Shown in pieces: positions 36,074-46,050 of a stretch of 64,000 nt of DNA; position 1 is the first letter of the stretch; each line of letters begins with the position of its first letter. Under the pieces are notes generated by a model. That model was not told the DNA's origin, did no database searches, and saw nothing but the letters and a program-made list of their open reading frames with translations. The position numbers and the translations under genes were made by a program. Source of the DNA: JADFQT01 sp965216025 (lineage in GTDB: Bacteria > Chloroflexota > Dehalococcoidia > Lucifugimonadales > UBA3495); assembly GCA_965216025.1 (NCBI GenBank), contig CBDCEX010000013.1, forward strand, positions 248,001 through 312,000. Direction: 5' to 3'.

Positions 36074-37762
36074 TTGCCGGAACGTATTTTCATAGGAGTT
36101 GCTTGGCCTTACGCCAACGGACCCCTGCACTTGGGGCACCTGGCCGGGTGTTATTTGGCCGCCGATATTTTCGCCCGCTATCACCGTCTGCGCGGCAATG
36201 AAGTCTTGATGGTTTCCGGCAGCGATGCCCACGGCACCCCGATAACCATTCGGGCCGACCAGGAGGGCGTTTCACCGGAAGAAGTATCGACCCGTTATCA
36301 CTCCCAGTTCGTGGAGACCTGGCAGCAGCTGGGCATAACCTTCGACCTATTCACCAACACTCACACCGAGAACCATGAAAAAGCGGTCCACGAAATCTTT
36401 GGAGTATTGCGGGAACGGGGGTATATCTACCAGGATGTTATGCAGCTGGCCTATTGCGCCGGCTGTCGTCGGTTCCTACCGGACCGCTACGTTGAAGGGA
36501 CTTGCCCCCACTGCGGCGAGGAACGCGCCCGGGGCGATCAGTGCGACACCTGCGGGCATACCCTGGACCCCCAGGACCTGATTCAACCGCACTGCGCCTT
36601 GTGCGACCGCACGCCGGAGTTCCGCGATTCCGAGCATTTCTTCCTCAAGCTTTCCGCCTTTGAGCAGCCCCTTCTGGACTGGGTTCGGCAGCAATCCCAC
36701 TGGCGGCCCAACGTGCTGAACTTCACCCGCAGATTTCTGGAGGGGGGACTCAAGGACCGCGCCATCACCCGGGACCTTTCCTGGGGCGTGCCCGTTCCCC
36801 TGGAGGGTTACGAGGACAAGCGAATCTACGTCTGGTTCGAGGCGGTAATCGGTTATCTCTCGGCGGCCATGGAATGGGCCCAGCAAACCGGCCAGCCGGA
36901 GCGCTGGCAGGATTTTTGGAAGGACCCAAACACCAAAAGCTACTATTTCATTGGGAAAGACAACATTCCATTCCACAGCATAATCTGGCCGGCCATGCTG
37001 ATGGGCTACGGCCACGACCTGAATCTGCCCTACGACGTACCGGCCAACGAATTCCTGAGCCTGGAGAACCGCAAGTTCTCCACCAGCCAAAACTGGGCGG
37101 TCTGGCTGCCCGACTATCTGGAGCGATACGATCCGGACCCGCTGCGCTACCTGCTGTCGATCAACATGCCGGAAAGCGGGGACGCCGACTTTTCCTGGTC
37201 CGAGTTCCTGCGGCGTAACAACGAAGAGTTGGTCGCTACCTATGGGAATCTGGTGAATCGTGTCTTGTCTTTCACCTACCGCAACTTCGACGGGGCTATC
37301 CCCGAGCCGGGTCCTATGTCCCAGGCCGATGAAGCGCTACTGGAGACCGCCCGCCGGGCTATGGACCAGGTTGGCGACAGTCTCTACCACACCCGCTTCA
37401 AGGTGGGGTTGGCCCAGGCCTTCGCTCTGGCCCAGGAAACCAACCGATACCTGAATGCCCAGGCCCCCTGGCAGGCCATCAAATCCGACCGGCAAGCGGC
37501 GGCCACCACCCTCAACGTGGCGATTCGAGTATTGAATTGCCTGAAAGTGGCCCTGGCTCCCTACTTGCCCTTTAGCTCCCAGCGGCTGCACGAGTATCTG
37601 GGCTTCGACGGCGTCATCGAATCAGAGAAGTGGGACTTTGCATATCTGGCCGATGCCATCAAGCCGGGCGGAACCTTGCGGGAACCCCGTCCGCTATATA
37701 CCAAGCTGGACCCAGGGTTGGTGGAGGAGGAGACGGCCAGGCTTGGGTTGCGGGTGGCTTAG
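36074..37762 (+). CDS. metG: Methionyl-tRNA synthetase
   Basis: Charges tRNA-Met with methionine. The class I signature is GPLHLGHLAG near residue 16, and the KMSKS loop appears as NRKFSTS. The connective domain has two zinc knuckles: CAGC with CPHC, and CDTC with CALC. The anticodon-binding helical domain follows. At 562 residues it lacks the C-terminal tRNA-binding (EMAP-like) dimer domain found in longer MetG. TTG start at 36074; the ribosome-binding site is weak. A polyprenyl synthetase gene follows after eight bases. Confidence 0.94.
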   Translation: MPERIFIGVAWPYANGPLHLGHLAGCYLAADIFARYHRLRGNEVLMVSGSDAHGTPITIRADQEGVSPEEVSTRYHSQFVETWQQLGITFDLFTNTHTENHEKAVHEIFGVLRERGYIYQDVMQLAYCAGCRRFLPDRYVEGTCPHCGEERARGDQCDTCGHTLDPQDLIQPHCALCDRTPEFRDSEHFFLKLSAFEQPLLDWVRQQSHWRPNVLNFTRRFLEGGLKDRAITRDLSWGVPVPLEGYEDKRIYVWFEAVIGYLSAAMEWAQQTGQPERWQDFWKDPNTKSYYFIGKDNIPFHSIIWPAMLMGYGHDLNLPYDVPANEFLSLENRKFSTSQNWAVWLPDYLERYDPDPLRYLLSINMPESGDADFSWSEFLRRNNEELVATYGNLVNRVLSFTYRNFDGAIPEPGPMSQADEALLETARRAMDQVGDSLYHTRFKVGLAQAFALAQETNRYLNAQAPWQAIKSDRQAAATTLNVAIRVLNCLKVALAPYLPFSSQRLHEYLGFDGVIESEKWDFAYLADAIKPGGTLREPRPLYTKLDPGLVEEETARLGLRVA

Positions 37763-37770
37763 GTGGCGGC

Positions 37771-38754
37771 TTGATTAAGGGGGTGGATGCCCAAGCGGCC
37801 ACTATTTATGCGCCGATCCAGGACGAACTCCGCCGGGTCGAGGAAAGACTCTTAACTCTGACCCAAACCTCCATTCCCCAGCTGGAGCCGCTGCTGGACC
37901 ACACGTTGACCGGCGGTGGAAAACGTATCCGCGCGGCCCTTACCCTGCTGTCCTCCGGTTTTTACCCCCACGACCCGGAGCACCCCATTACCATGGCCTC
38001 GGCCGTGGAACTGCTTCACCTGGCGACTCTGATCCACGACGACACGATAGACAATACCGACCTGAGGCGGGGCAAGGCGACGGTGAAAAGCCTCTGGGGC
38101 AAGCACCTAGCGGTGCTGCTGGGCGATTATGTGTTTGCGGCTTCCGCTACCTTCGTGTGCGACACCCAGAATATTCGGGTAATCCGGCGGTTTGCGGAAA
38201 CTATAATGGAGCTGGCCACCGGCCAGGTTATTGAATACTTCAGCTGCTACCAGCCGGAGCGCGCCCGCCAGCTGTATCAGGACCGCATCTATCGCAAGAC
38301 CGCCTCCCTGTTTTGCACCGCCGCCGAAACCGGCGCCATACTGGGCAACGCCCCGGAAGCCCAGGTCCAGGCCCTGAAAGACTTTGCCTATAACATTGGC
38401 ATGGCCTTTCAGGTGATGGACGATCTCCTGGACGTTCAGGGAGATACAGCGGTGCTGGGCAAGCCGGTGGGCAACGACTTGCTCCACGGGGTGTTAACCC
38501 TGCCGGGCATTATGCTGTTGGAGCGCTATCCGGAGAATAATCCCATAGAGGCTTTCTTCTTGGACCAGACCCAAAGCGACCAGCTGGAACAGGCCCTGGA
38601 GATGATCAACAACAGCGATATTATTGCGGATTGCTACCAGGTCATTCGTGATTATTGCCGCCAGGCCGTCGATTTACTGGCCTCGCTTCCCGAGGGCCAG
38701 TCTCGCCGCTCCCTGACGCAGCTGGCGGATTATATCTGGGAGCGCACCAGGTAA
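37771..38754 (+). CDS. Polyprenyl diphosphate synthase (trans-isoprenyl synthase)
   Basis: Head-to-tail condensation of isopentenyl diphosphate onto allylic primers. The first aspartate-rich motif is in ATLIHDDTIDNTD and the second in QVMDDLLDVQGD; GGGKRIRAALTLL precedes them. Length 327 is usual for octaprenyl/heptaprenyl-type synthases that supply quinone side chains, but product length cannot be read reliably. TTG at 37771 has AGGTGG just upstream; a GTG at 37783 is the alternative. Likely co-transcribed with metG. Confidence 0.88.
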   Translation: MIKGVDAQAATIYAPIQDELRRVEERLLTLTQTSIPQLEPLLDHTLTGGGKRIRAALTLLSSGFYPHDPEHPITMASAVELLHLATLIHDDTIDNTDLRRGKATVKSLWGKHLAVLLGDYVFAASATFVCDTQNIRVIRRFAETIMELATGQVIEYFSCYQPERARQLYQDRIYRKTASLFCTAAETGAILGNAPEAQVQALKDFAYNIGMAFQVMDDLLDVQGDTAVLGKPVGNDLLHGVLTLPGIMLLERYPENNPIEAFFLDQTQSDQLEQALEMINNSDIIADCYQVIRDYCRQAVDLLASLPEGQSRRSLTQLADYIWERTR

Positions 38755-38794
38755 GCCGGCGCTTCCACCGGCGGGCCGGTCCAACCCAGCGGCA

Positions 38795-40459
38795 TTAGAA
38801 ATTCCCTTCCCATGCCACCCGCCCGCCAACCAGGGTCAGTACGGCCCTGATTCCCAGCAATGCTTTAGGGTCGACCCCGGTAGGATCAGCGTCGACCAGC
38901 ACCAAGTCGGCCAATTTACCAGGCTTGATGCTGCCCTTCCTCGTCTCGTTTCCTTCGACCCAGGCGCCGCCCCAGCTGTAGGCCCGCAAAGCCTGCAGGA
39001 CTGAGATTCCCAGTGCTGAGATTCCCAGTGCTGAGATTCCCTGAGTAAATGGGGAGGACCTGCGGGGTGGCAGCATATCCCCACCACTGGTCAGCCTGGT
39101 GACAGCGCTGAAAATACCAGGCCAGGGAGAGGGATCAATCACCGGTCCATCGGAGCTGAAGGCGACCGGGACGCCAGCTTCCAGCCAAGCGCCGATGGGA
39201 TACAAATGTTGCCGCAGTCCGGGCTCGACCTGCTGCAAATAACGGTCCCCGTTCCAATAGAGAAAGCCGGGTTGGGTAACCACCGCCGCGCCGCACCGCT
39301 TGATCTCAGGTAACAACTGGGGCGGACACTCGGAGCAGTGCTCAATCCGGTCCCGACGCACCAGACCCGGCCCACCGGGTGGTGGTTCAGGAACAGCCGA
39401 CCAGCGGGAGAGGCCTGACCCGTCCGCCGGGGAGTTAGCCCCAATGGCGCTGATCGCGGCCAGCACCGCCTCCTGCTCCACCGCGTGGATCGCCACCGGG
39501 AATTCGGCGCGACGGGCCCGGGCCACACCAGCGGTCAGGTCCTCTACAGACGGATGAAGCCCGCCGGTGGTTAGGGTAAGCATCAGCTTTACGTGACCCA
39601 GACGGAGCCGGTCGTCCCCGCTGCCCCAAACCAGCCCGGCCTGCTGGAACTCCGGTAGTTTGGCGTTGCCGGCCATCATGGACACCCGACTGCCCAGGGC
39701 GTAGGAGCTGGTCAGCTCCCGGAGGGTTTGCCACCGGTCGAGACCATTGTCGGGACCGGCGTCGTGCACCGAGGTTATGCCATGGCCCAGGAGCACCTGG
39801 TTAAGCCGACTTACAGCTTCCCGAAGCTCACCCTCATTTTTCGTGTTACCGAGCCGTTGCCGCAGGAAACCGTTCATTTCCAACAGCAGACCGGTAACCT
39901 CGCCGGACAGCGGGTCCCGATCGATCACTCCTTCCGGCGGATCCGCGGTACTTGAATGGATCCCAGCCCTGGCCAACCCCCGGCTGTTCAGCACCGCGGC
40001 GTGGCCGCTGCGGTGGTCCAACCGCACCGGGTGCTGCGGGGCCGCTCGGTCCAAGTCCCAGCGGGTCGGGTGGCGGACTTCTTTGAGAGCCGATTCGTCG
40101 TACCCGAATCCCCTGATCCATTGGCCTGGGGGGGTTTCTTCGGCCCGAAGGCGAACCGCCTTGATTAGCCCATCAATAGAGTATAGGGAGCCTGCCGGGA
40201 CGGGCGAGCAGTCAACTCCGGTCATTGCCGCGGCCATGGCCAGAAGATGGCAGTGGGAATCCACGAAGCCAGGCAGCAGGGTCAGTCCCCGGCAATCCAA
40301 CGTTTCGCTGCGCGGGCCCCTGAACGCCCTGACCTCCCGGTGGCTGCCCACGCCAATAATAGAATCGCCAGTGATTGCCACAGCCTCAGCTAGGGGTTGG
40401 CCGGGTTCCAGGGTAAGCACCCGCGCGTTGGTCAGTATCAGGTCAGCGAAATAAGACAT
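38795..40459 (-). CDS. Amidohydrolase family protein (YtcJ-like, amidohydrolase 3)
   Basis: A 554-residue metal-dependent hydrolase of the YtcJ/NfdA branch: LLPGFVDSHCHLLAMA near residue 65 supplies HxH, later VAIHAVEQEAV and RIEHCSECPPQLL give further histidines, and VAFSSDGPVIDPSP gives the aspartate. The family includes deacylases and N-substituted formamide deformylase; the substrate is unknown. A 15-base repeat (39003-39045) adds ISALG-ISALG-IS in the C-terminal part. It converges on the metG operon with a 40-base gap. Confidence 0.85.
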   Translation of the reverse strand: MSYFADLILTNARVLTLEPGQPLAEAVAITGDSIIGVGSHREVRAFRGPRSETLDCRGLTLLPGFVDSHCHLLAMAAAMTGVDCSPVPAGSLYSIDGLIKAVRLRAEETPPGQWIRGFGYDESALKEVRHPTRWDLDRAAPQHPVRLDHRSGHAAVLNSRGLARAGIHSSTADPPEGVIDRDPLSGEVTGLLLEMNGFLRQRLGNTKNEGELREAVSRLNQVLLGHGITSVHDAGPDNGLDRWQTLRELTSSYALGSRVSMMAGNAKLPEFQQAGLVWGSGDDRLRLGHVKLMLTLTTGGLHPSVEDLTAGVARARRAEFPVAIHAVEQEAVLAAISAIGANSPADGSGLSRWSAVPEPPPGGPGLVRRDRIEHCSECPPQLLPEIKRCGAAVVTQPGFLYWNGDRYLQQVEPGLRQHLYPIGAWLEAGVPVAFSSDGPVIDPSPWPGIFSAVTRLTSGGDMLPPRRSSPFTQGISALGISALGISVLQALRAYSWGGAWVEGNETRKGSIKPGKLADLVLVDADPTGVDPKALLGIRAVLTLVGGRVAWEGNF

Positions 40460-40583
40460 GGGCTGGCACCTGGGTTGGTGGAGAATCGCCGGAGATAGGG
40501 CGCTCGCAACCAGGGATTGACGGCCCGAATAATCGGATGAGCAAGAGCGTGGGAGCAGCAGCCGGGCTCATGCCGGGTAGGGA

Positions 40584-41537
40584 TCAGCCAGCGTTAAAAG
40601 TGGCTGCCGCGGCATCGTGCTGCTCATCGGCATGGTAGGAGCTGCGAACCAAGGGACCGGAGGCGACATGCCTGAAGCCCATTTCCTCGCCGGCCAGCTG
40701 GAGCTCCTTGAACTCGGCAGGCGTGTAGAACCGGTCAATGGGGATGTGCTTCTGGGAGGGACGCAAATACTGCCCGATGGTAAGCAGGTCACAGTCGACC
40801 TGCCGCAGATCCGCCATGGTAGTCAGCAGTTCCTCTCTGGTTTCGCCCATCCCGACGATTATGCCCGACTTGGTCACCATGCCAGGGTCGATGCGCTTGG
40901 CTTCAGCCAGCAGATCCAGCGACAGCTGGTAGTCGCCCTTGGGCCGCACTCGGCGGAAAATCCGGCGAGGGGACTCTATGTTGTGGTTCAACACCTCGGG
41001 TCCCGCGTCAATCACTTTCTCCAGGGCGGGCCAAGAGCCGGCGAAGTCCGGTATCAATACCTCAACCCGGCATCCCGGGACCTTCTCGTGGACCTTTCTG
41101 ATACACGCGGCAAAGATAAAGGCTCCACCATCGGGCAGGTCGTCGCGGTTGACCGAGGTAATGACGCAATACCTTAACCCCATGGTTTGGACGGTTTCAG
41201 CCAAGCGCACCGGCTCCTGCAAGTCCAAACCCACCGGGCGGCCAGTGGTCACAGCGCAATAGTGACACCGGCGGGTGCAGATGTCGCCAAGAATCATGAA
41301 GGTGGCCGTCCCTCGCTCCCAGCACTCGCCGATGTTGGGACAACGGGCCTCCTGGCAAACCGTATGCAGCTGCTGCCGTCCCATCAGCTGTTGCAGCTCC
41401 AGGTACCTGGGACCGCCCGGCATGGGTACTTTGAGCCATTCCGGCAGCCGAGGCCGAACCGATAGTTGCTCCTCAGAGGGGGCGACGGGAATTCTCCCGG
41501 TAATATTCAAGGGCTTTGTGCTGCCCGATTGAGTCAT
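40584..41537 (-). CDS. lipA: Lipoyl synthase
   Basis: Radical-SAM enzyme that inserts two sulfurs into protein-bound octanoate to form lipoate. The radical-SAM motif is CTRRCHYC, and the auxiliary cluster cysteines are in TVCQEARCPNIGECW, both as expected for LipA. The C-terminal RSSYHADE supplies the conserved serine ligand. It has 317 residues, a normal length. ATG at 41537. It lies downstream of tyrA-gmk on the same strand after a 63-base gap. LipB and the lipoylated complexes are outside the window. Confidence 0.95.
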   Translation of the reverse strand: MTQSGSTKPLNITGRIPVAPSEEQLSVRPRLPEWLKVPMPGGPRYLELQQLMGRQQLHTVCQEARCPNIGECWERGTATFMILGDICTRRCHYCAVTTGRPVGLDLQEPVRLAETVQTMGLRYCVITSVNRDDLPDGGAFIFAACIRKVHEKVPGCRVEVLIPDFAGSWPALEKVIDAGPEVLNHNIESPRRIFRRVRPKGDYQLSLDLLAEAKRIDPGMVTKSGIIVGMGETREELLTTMADLRQVDCDLLTIGQYLRPSQKHIPIDRFYTPAEFKELQLAGEEMGFRHVASGPLVRSSYHADEQHDAAAATFNAG

Positions 41538-41600
41538 ACTTCAGTCATGGGGCTATCCAAGTTCCGGCTGGCCTAAGACTGGGTGCATTGGCATAGGACA

Positions 41601-42218
41601 TCACAGAAGCTGGGCCATGCGGGGCTTCATGCGACATTTTTCCGCCGAAATAATGGCATCGATGTCAGATATGGCCTGCTCCAGACAGTTGTCCCGATTC
41701 ACCACCCGATAGTCGAAGTCCGATACCCGGGCCAACTCCTCCTCCGCTACTTTGAGCCTTAACTCCATTTCTGACGGGGTCTCGGTCATCCTACCCGCCA
41801 GCCTCCCTCGGAGCTCGTCCAGCGAAGCCGGCAGCATGAAGATGGAAACGGCCTCTGGGATAAGCCTTCGCACCGTTTCGGCGCCCTGCACGTCAATGTT
41901 AAGGATGACGTCTCTGCCGGATTTCAGGCCGTTCCTAACCTGATTACGAGGCACGCCGTACCAGCGTCCGTAGACCTGGGCAGATTCCAAAAACTCGTCG
42001 CGCTCCCGCATCTTGGCAAAGGTGTCCTCGTCCAGAAAAATGTAATCCACCCCATCCCGCTCCCCATCCCTCATTTTTCGGGTGGTGGCGGTCACGGCGA
42101 AATACCATTGGCGGTCCAGCTTCTTCAACTCCTCCAGGGCTGCGTCTTTACCCACGCCGGAGGGGCCGGACAAAATCACCAACAGCGGTGGCGCGGGGTT
42201 AACCTCCAACAATGCCAT
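41601..42218 (-). CDS. gmk: Guanylate kinase
   Basis: Phosphorylates GMP to GDP with ATP. The P-loop is LSGPSGVGKDAAL near residue 18; TTRKMRDGERDGVDYIF binds GMP; the lid region follows. It has 205 residues, as is usual. It is 20 bases downstream of tyrA on the same strand. Confidence 0.94.
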   Translation of the reverse strand: MALLEVNPAPPLLVILSGPSGVGKDAALEELKKLDRQWYFAVTATTRKMRDGERDGVDYIFLDEDTFAKMRERDEFLESAQVYGRWYGVPRNQVRNGLKSGRDVILNIDVQGAETVRRLIPEAVSIFMLPASLDELRGRLAGRMTETPSEMELRLKVAEEELARVSDFDYRVVNRDNCLEQAISDIDAIISAEKCRMKPRMAQLL

Positions 42219-42238
42219 CTCCCGTCCGGAGCCTGGGC

Positions 42239-43258
42239 TTATCTGCGGTCCTTTTCCTTGTCCCTCATAGCGCCGGGAATTCGCTTAGTGGCTTGAATCA
42301 GCTTTCTCCCCATGAACAGCTCCCCCATGAACTCGGCGGAGCTGGGTATTTCCTCCCGTTCACGGTTCGCCATGCGGGCCTTGGCCGTGGCCTCGCCCGC
42401 CAGCCAACTGGCCCGGGCGGTGGCGACCTGGTCGAATACCCCCTTTACTACCTCCCCGTCGGGATGAGGTTCGTCGACCAGGATTTTTCGAAATTCGTAC
42501 AATTCTTTAATGAAGGCGTCAATCCATGAAACGATCGGCTGGCTGTTGGTGAGGCAAATATCCCGGTGCATCACAGAGTCGCCGGAGGCCAGCCGGGTGA
42601 TGTCTCGATAGCCGGTGGAAGCCAGCTGGGCGATGTCCTCCCAGTTGACGCTTTTCGAGGTGCAGCCGACCAGTGCCGTGGATAGTAGAAAAGGAAGGTG
42701 GCTGGCGGCGGCGACGAAACTGTCATGCTCTTCAACTCCGATGAAGTATGGGGTGGCGCCGATTGCCTCGATCATGGTGGTGACTTCCGCCACTGCCTGT
42801 TGACTGGCCCTGGCGCTGGGAACCACGCAGTAGGTCTTGTTCTGGAACAGGTCGGGCTCCGCCGCTTCCGGTCCGGCCTCCTCCTTGCCCGCCATGGGAT
42901 GCCCTCCCACAAAATCCACCGTCTTGGGCAAAAGCTGCTCGGCCCACTCCAGAACCACCTTCTTGGAGCTGCCGACGTCGGTGACCACGCAGCCCTCGGC
43001 TAGTTCCGGGCCGATGAGCTCCATCACCTCTTTCATGGCCAGGACCGGCGTGGCCAATACCACAACGTCCGCCCCTTCTACTGTGCTGAACAGCCGGTTT
43101 TCGACCCGATCGAAAGCCTTCCTTCTCTCCGCTCCACCTCTGGCCTGCCGGTCCTCGTCGGTACCGACTATCTGCAGGTCCCTCAACGAAGACTCCCTTA
43201 ATGCCAACGCTAAGGAAGTGCCAATTAGCCCAGTCCCAATAATTGCTATCTTTGCCAT
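42239..43258 (-). CDS. tyrA: Prephenate dehydrogenase
   Basis: Oxidative decarboxylation of prephenate to 4-hydroxyphenylpyruvate in tyrosine synthesis. It has the N-terminal NAD-binding GTGLIGTSLALAL, VVVLATPVLAMKEVM, DVGSSK and the active-site GGHPMAGKEEAG. The mostly helical C-terminal half has FLLSTALVGC and DITRLASGDSVMHRDI. It has 339 residues and no fused chorismate mutase or ACT domain is evident. First of the tyrA-gmk(-lipA) run. Confidence 0.92.
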   Translation of the reverse strand: MAKIAIIGTGLIGTSLALALRESSLRDLQIVGTDEDRQARGGAERRKAFDRVENRLFSTVEGADVVVLATPVLAMKEVMELIGPELAEGCVVTDVGSSKKVVLEWAEQLLPKTVDFVGGHPMAGKEEAGPEAAEPDLFQNKTYCVVPSARASQQAVAEVTTMIEAIGATPYFIGVEEHDSFVAAASHLPFLLSTALVGCTSKSVNWEDIAQLASTGYRDITRLASGDSVMHRDICLTNSQPIVSWIDAFIKELYEFRKILVDEPHPDGEVVKGVFDQVATARASWLAGEATAKARMANREREEIPSSAEFMGELFMGRKLIQATKRIPGAMRDKEKDRR

Positions 43259-43727
43259 AAGACCCTCTCAACTTCTCTTCGCCGGGGTGGAGACCGGCCA
43301 GGCGACCCTTTGCGTTTCCGGTTAAGATGCCGGTAAATACGCTGGATTTCCTTATGCTATTGACCTATATTACACCATGCTGGCCTTAGGTGGCTAACCC
43401 CGGTCGTATTTGACAATTTGCCTCTCGACCCTCAGGGTAACGCCAAATGCCCCACCGGATAATCCTGATGCTCCCCAACCCCAGCGGGCCTTATCCCTAC
43501 CGAGCTGTTAGCTCCATCCGTACAAAAGCCAGGCATGATTAGAAACAGGTTACCGGCCAGGAGCGGCGCCGATCGCGTCCTCCAGCTGCCTCTAGCCACC
43601 AGGCCTGGGGGTTCCCAGAGCATTCGTTGAGCCCTAATAAGGATCAACGTCCAATAGGGGGACAGCCCCGGAGCGCGAGGAGCCTGACAACGAGGCTACC
43701 AGATTTCCCCAATAAAGAGGTTAAGCG
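43259..43727. other. Divergent gap between tyrA and the osmoprotectant operon
   Basis: About 470 bases that should hold promoters for both sides. A TTGACA-like element (about 43409-43414) points right but has no clear -10. I see no riboswitch, hairpin terminator or small gene. The proV ribosome-binding site (aaagaggttaag) is at its right edge. Confidence 0.35.
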
Positions 43728-44822
43728 ATGACCACCGGGTTGGGCAAAGCAGAGGGAACCAACCAAGAGCAGGCCGGGGAGATGGGCGAACCTTTTATCG
43801 CCGTACGCTCCCTGTCCAAGGTATTCGGCCAACACCCGGGCCTGGCCCTGGCTCCGGAAAACGAGGGTAAAAGTAAGGAACAGCTCCTGGCCGAGCTGGG
43901 CTGTGTTTTGGCGTTAAAAGAAATAAATTTCAGTGTGAACCGGAGCCAAACCTTCGTGGTAATGGGACTTTCCGGCAGCGGCAAGTCGACTCTGGTACGG
44001 TGCCTGATCCGCCTGATTGAACCCACCACCGGCGAGATTCTAATCGAGGGAGAGAACATACTCAACTACGACGAAACAGCCTTGGTTGGATTTCGTCGCA
44101 GCAAGGTGGCCATGGTGTTCCAGGGCTACGGGCTGCTGCCCCACCGGCGGGTGCTCGACAACGCCGCCTGGGGCCTGGAGATTCAGGGAATCGGCAAGAC
44201 TTCCCGCTACGCTCGCACGCGGGAGATTCTGGACCTGGTGGGGCTTCAAGAGTGGGAACAAGCCTATCCCAGAGAATTGAGCGGCGGCATGCAGCAGCGG
44301 GTCGGATTGGCCCGCGCCCTGGCGGTGGACCCGGACATCTTGTTAATGGACGAGCCCTTCAGCGGGTTGGACCCCTTGATCCGCCGAAATATGCAGGAAG
44401 AGTTGCTTCGGCTGCAGCAGGAGCTGCACAAAACGATAATTTTTATAACCCACGACCTCAACGAAGCCCTGAAGCTCGGCGACCGCATCGCCATCATGCG
44501 GGACGGTCGCATCATCCAGATTGGCTCTCCCCGAGATATAGTTCTCCATCCGGAGGATGAGTACGTAGGGGAATTCGTGCAGGAAGTGTCCAAGACTAAG
44601 ATCATGGACGCGGCCACCATTATGGAGGAGCCCTCCGGGGAGGACCGCGCCCGGTTCTCGAGCTATCTCTGCTGTCCTCCCACCACTCCCGTAGACGACC
44701 TGGTGTCCCTGGCGGCCGGAACCGAGTCGCCAATCGGCGTGGTTGCCGAAAGTGGGGAACTGCTGGGCGTGGTTACCCGGTCGGCCCTCCTGGGCACCCT
44801 GGCCGGAAACCTGCCGGCTTAA
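43728..44822 (+). CDS. proV: Glycine betaine/proline-type ABC transporter, ATP-binding subunit
   Basis: The ATPase of an osmoprotectant importer. The Walker A is GLSGSGKST, followed by Q-loop MVFQGYGLLPHRRV, signature ELSGGMQQRVGLARAL, Walker B ILLMDEPF, and switch histidine in FITHDLNEA. The N-terminal extension VFGQHPG...AELGCVLALKEINFSV is the pattern of ProV/OpuAA. The C-terminal 110 residues have a degenerate CBS-like regulatory region (TTPVDDLVSLA, IGVVAESGELLGVV). It has 364 residues. First of proV-proW-proX. Confidence 0.92.
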   Translation: MTTGLGKAEGTNQEQAGEMGEPFIAVRSLSKVFGQHPGLALAPENEGKSKEQLLAELGCVLALKEINFSVNRSQTFVVMGLSGSGKSTLVRCLIRLIEPTTGEILIEGENILNYDETALVGFRRSKVAMVFQGYGLLPHRRVLDNAAWGLEIQGIGKTSRYARTREILDLVGLQEWEQAYPRELSGGMQQRVGLARALAVDPDILLMDEPFSGLDPLIRRNMQEELLRLQQELHKTIIFITHDLNEALKLGDRIAIMRDGRIIQIGSPRDIVLHPEDEYVGEFVQEVSKTKIMDAATIMEEPSGEDRARFSSYLCCPPTTPVDDLVSLAAGTESPIGVVAESGELLGVVTRSALLGTLAGNLPA

Positions 44823-44947
44823 TCTAATGCCAAGTTTAAGCGCGCAGCCGTTGGTATGGCGTTCCAGGTAGAGCCCGCCTTGGTTTGGAATAGGCGCAAG
44901 AAGACACGACCACCAACCAATAGCGCTCCGTATCGCAAGGAGGAGTA

Positions 44948-45937
44948 ATGAGTACTCCCGAGAGTGAAAGCCGCCCCGGGGACCCTGACCACCTGGCAAG
45001 CCTGCTACGCTGGCGGTGGCCGTTGGCGGTGGCTTTGCTGGTGGCCGCCGGCCTGGTTTTAGCCTTCTTGGACATCGCCACCGACTTCCCTTCCCAGGTT
45101 ACCTTTGGCCTGGACTCTTGGGTGGACCGGGCGCAACTCTGGATGGTAGCCCACTGGAGGGGCTTCTTCCGGTCCATCACCAGAGTGTTGCTCCAGGTCT
45201 TGGTGCCGATAGAGGACTTACTGCTGTGGCTGCCCTGGTGGCTGTTTATAGCCTTGGTAGGCCTGCTGGCCTGGCGAGTGCGTGGCTACAAATTCGCCCT
45301 GCTTGCCCTGGCCGGCCTGCTGTTCATCGGAGTGGTGCAGATGTGGGACCAGGCAATGCGCACGCTGGCGGTGGTGGGCAGCGCCACCGTCATGTCGGTG
45401 ATCGTGGCCGTCCCCGTGGGAATCGCGATGTCCAAGAAAGAGCGGCTAAACCGCCTGATGCTGCCCATTTTGGACACCATGCAGACCATGCCCAGTTACG
45501 TTTACCTGATCCCCGCCATATACTTCCTTGGCCTGGGCAAAGTGCCGGCGGTGGTGGCCACCATGGTCTACGCTGTACCTCCCGCCATGCGTCTCACCAA
45601 CCTGGGAATCCGTCTGGTTTCCCCCGAGTTGAAAGAGGCCGCCCGGGCCTTCGGCGCCACACCCTGGCAGATGTTAATTAAGGTGGAGCTTCCCCTGGCC
45701 CGGCCCACCATAATGGCCGGGATCAACCAGACCACCATGATGGCCCTGGCGATGGTGGTTATCGCATCTCTGGTGGGCGCTCAAGGCCTGGGCGCCGACG
45801 TTCTGGCGGGCATTTTCAACCTGGAGTTCGGCAACGGTCTCGTCGCGGGCATTGGCATCGTCATCCTGGCCATTATAATCGACCGCATAACCCAAGGCCT
45901 TGCCCAAGAGCCCGGCGCGGACAGGAGCAGTCCCTAG
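44948..45937 (+). CDS. proW: Glycine betaine/proline-type ABC transporter, permease
   Basis: A 329-residue inner-membrane permease with about seven membrane spans. The conserved cytoplasmic EAA loop, EAARAFGATPWQMLIKVELP, contacts ProV. MSVIVAVPVGIAMSKKERLNR and MQTMPSYVYLIPAIYFLG are typical of ProW/OpuAB. ATG at 44948 follows AAGGAGGAG. The spacer after proV is 125 bases and may carry its own signal, but no hairpin was found. Confidence 0.92.
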   Translation: MSTPESESRPGDPDHLASLLRWRWPLAVALLVAAGLVLAFLDIATDFPSQVTFGLDSWVDRAQLWMVAHWRGFFRSITRVLLQVLVPIEDLLLWLPWWLFIALVGLLAWRVRGYKFALLALAGLLFIGVVQMWDQAMRTLAVVGSATVMSVIVAVPVGIAMSKKERLNRLMLPILDTMQTMPSYVYLIPAIYFLGLGKVPAVVATMVYAVPPAMRLTNLGIRLVSPELKEAARAFGATPWQMLIKVELPLARPTIMAGINQTTMMALAMVVIASLVGAQGLGADVLAGIFNLEFGNGLVAGIGIVILAIIIDRITQGLAQEPGADRSSP

Positions 45938-46050
45938 GACACCAAGCCCCGGCCCGTCCTTGGACCGCGGTCCTGCCCGGGCCTCCCCAAATCTCTATCT
46001 GGAACCCCACCGAAACAAGGTTAGATAATCATATCTGGAGGTGTTCACCG

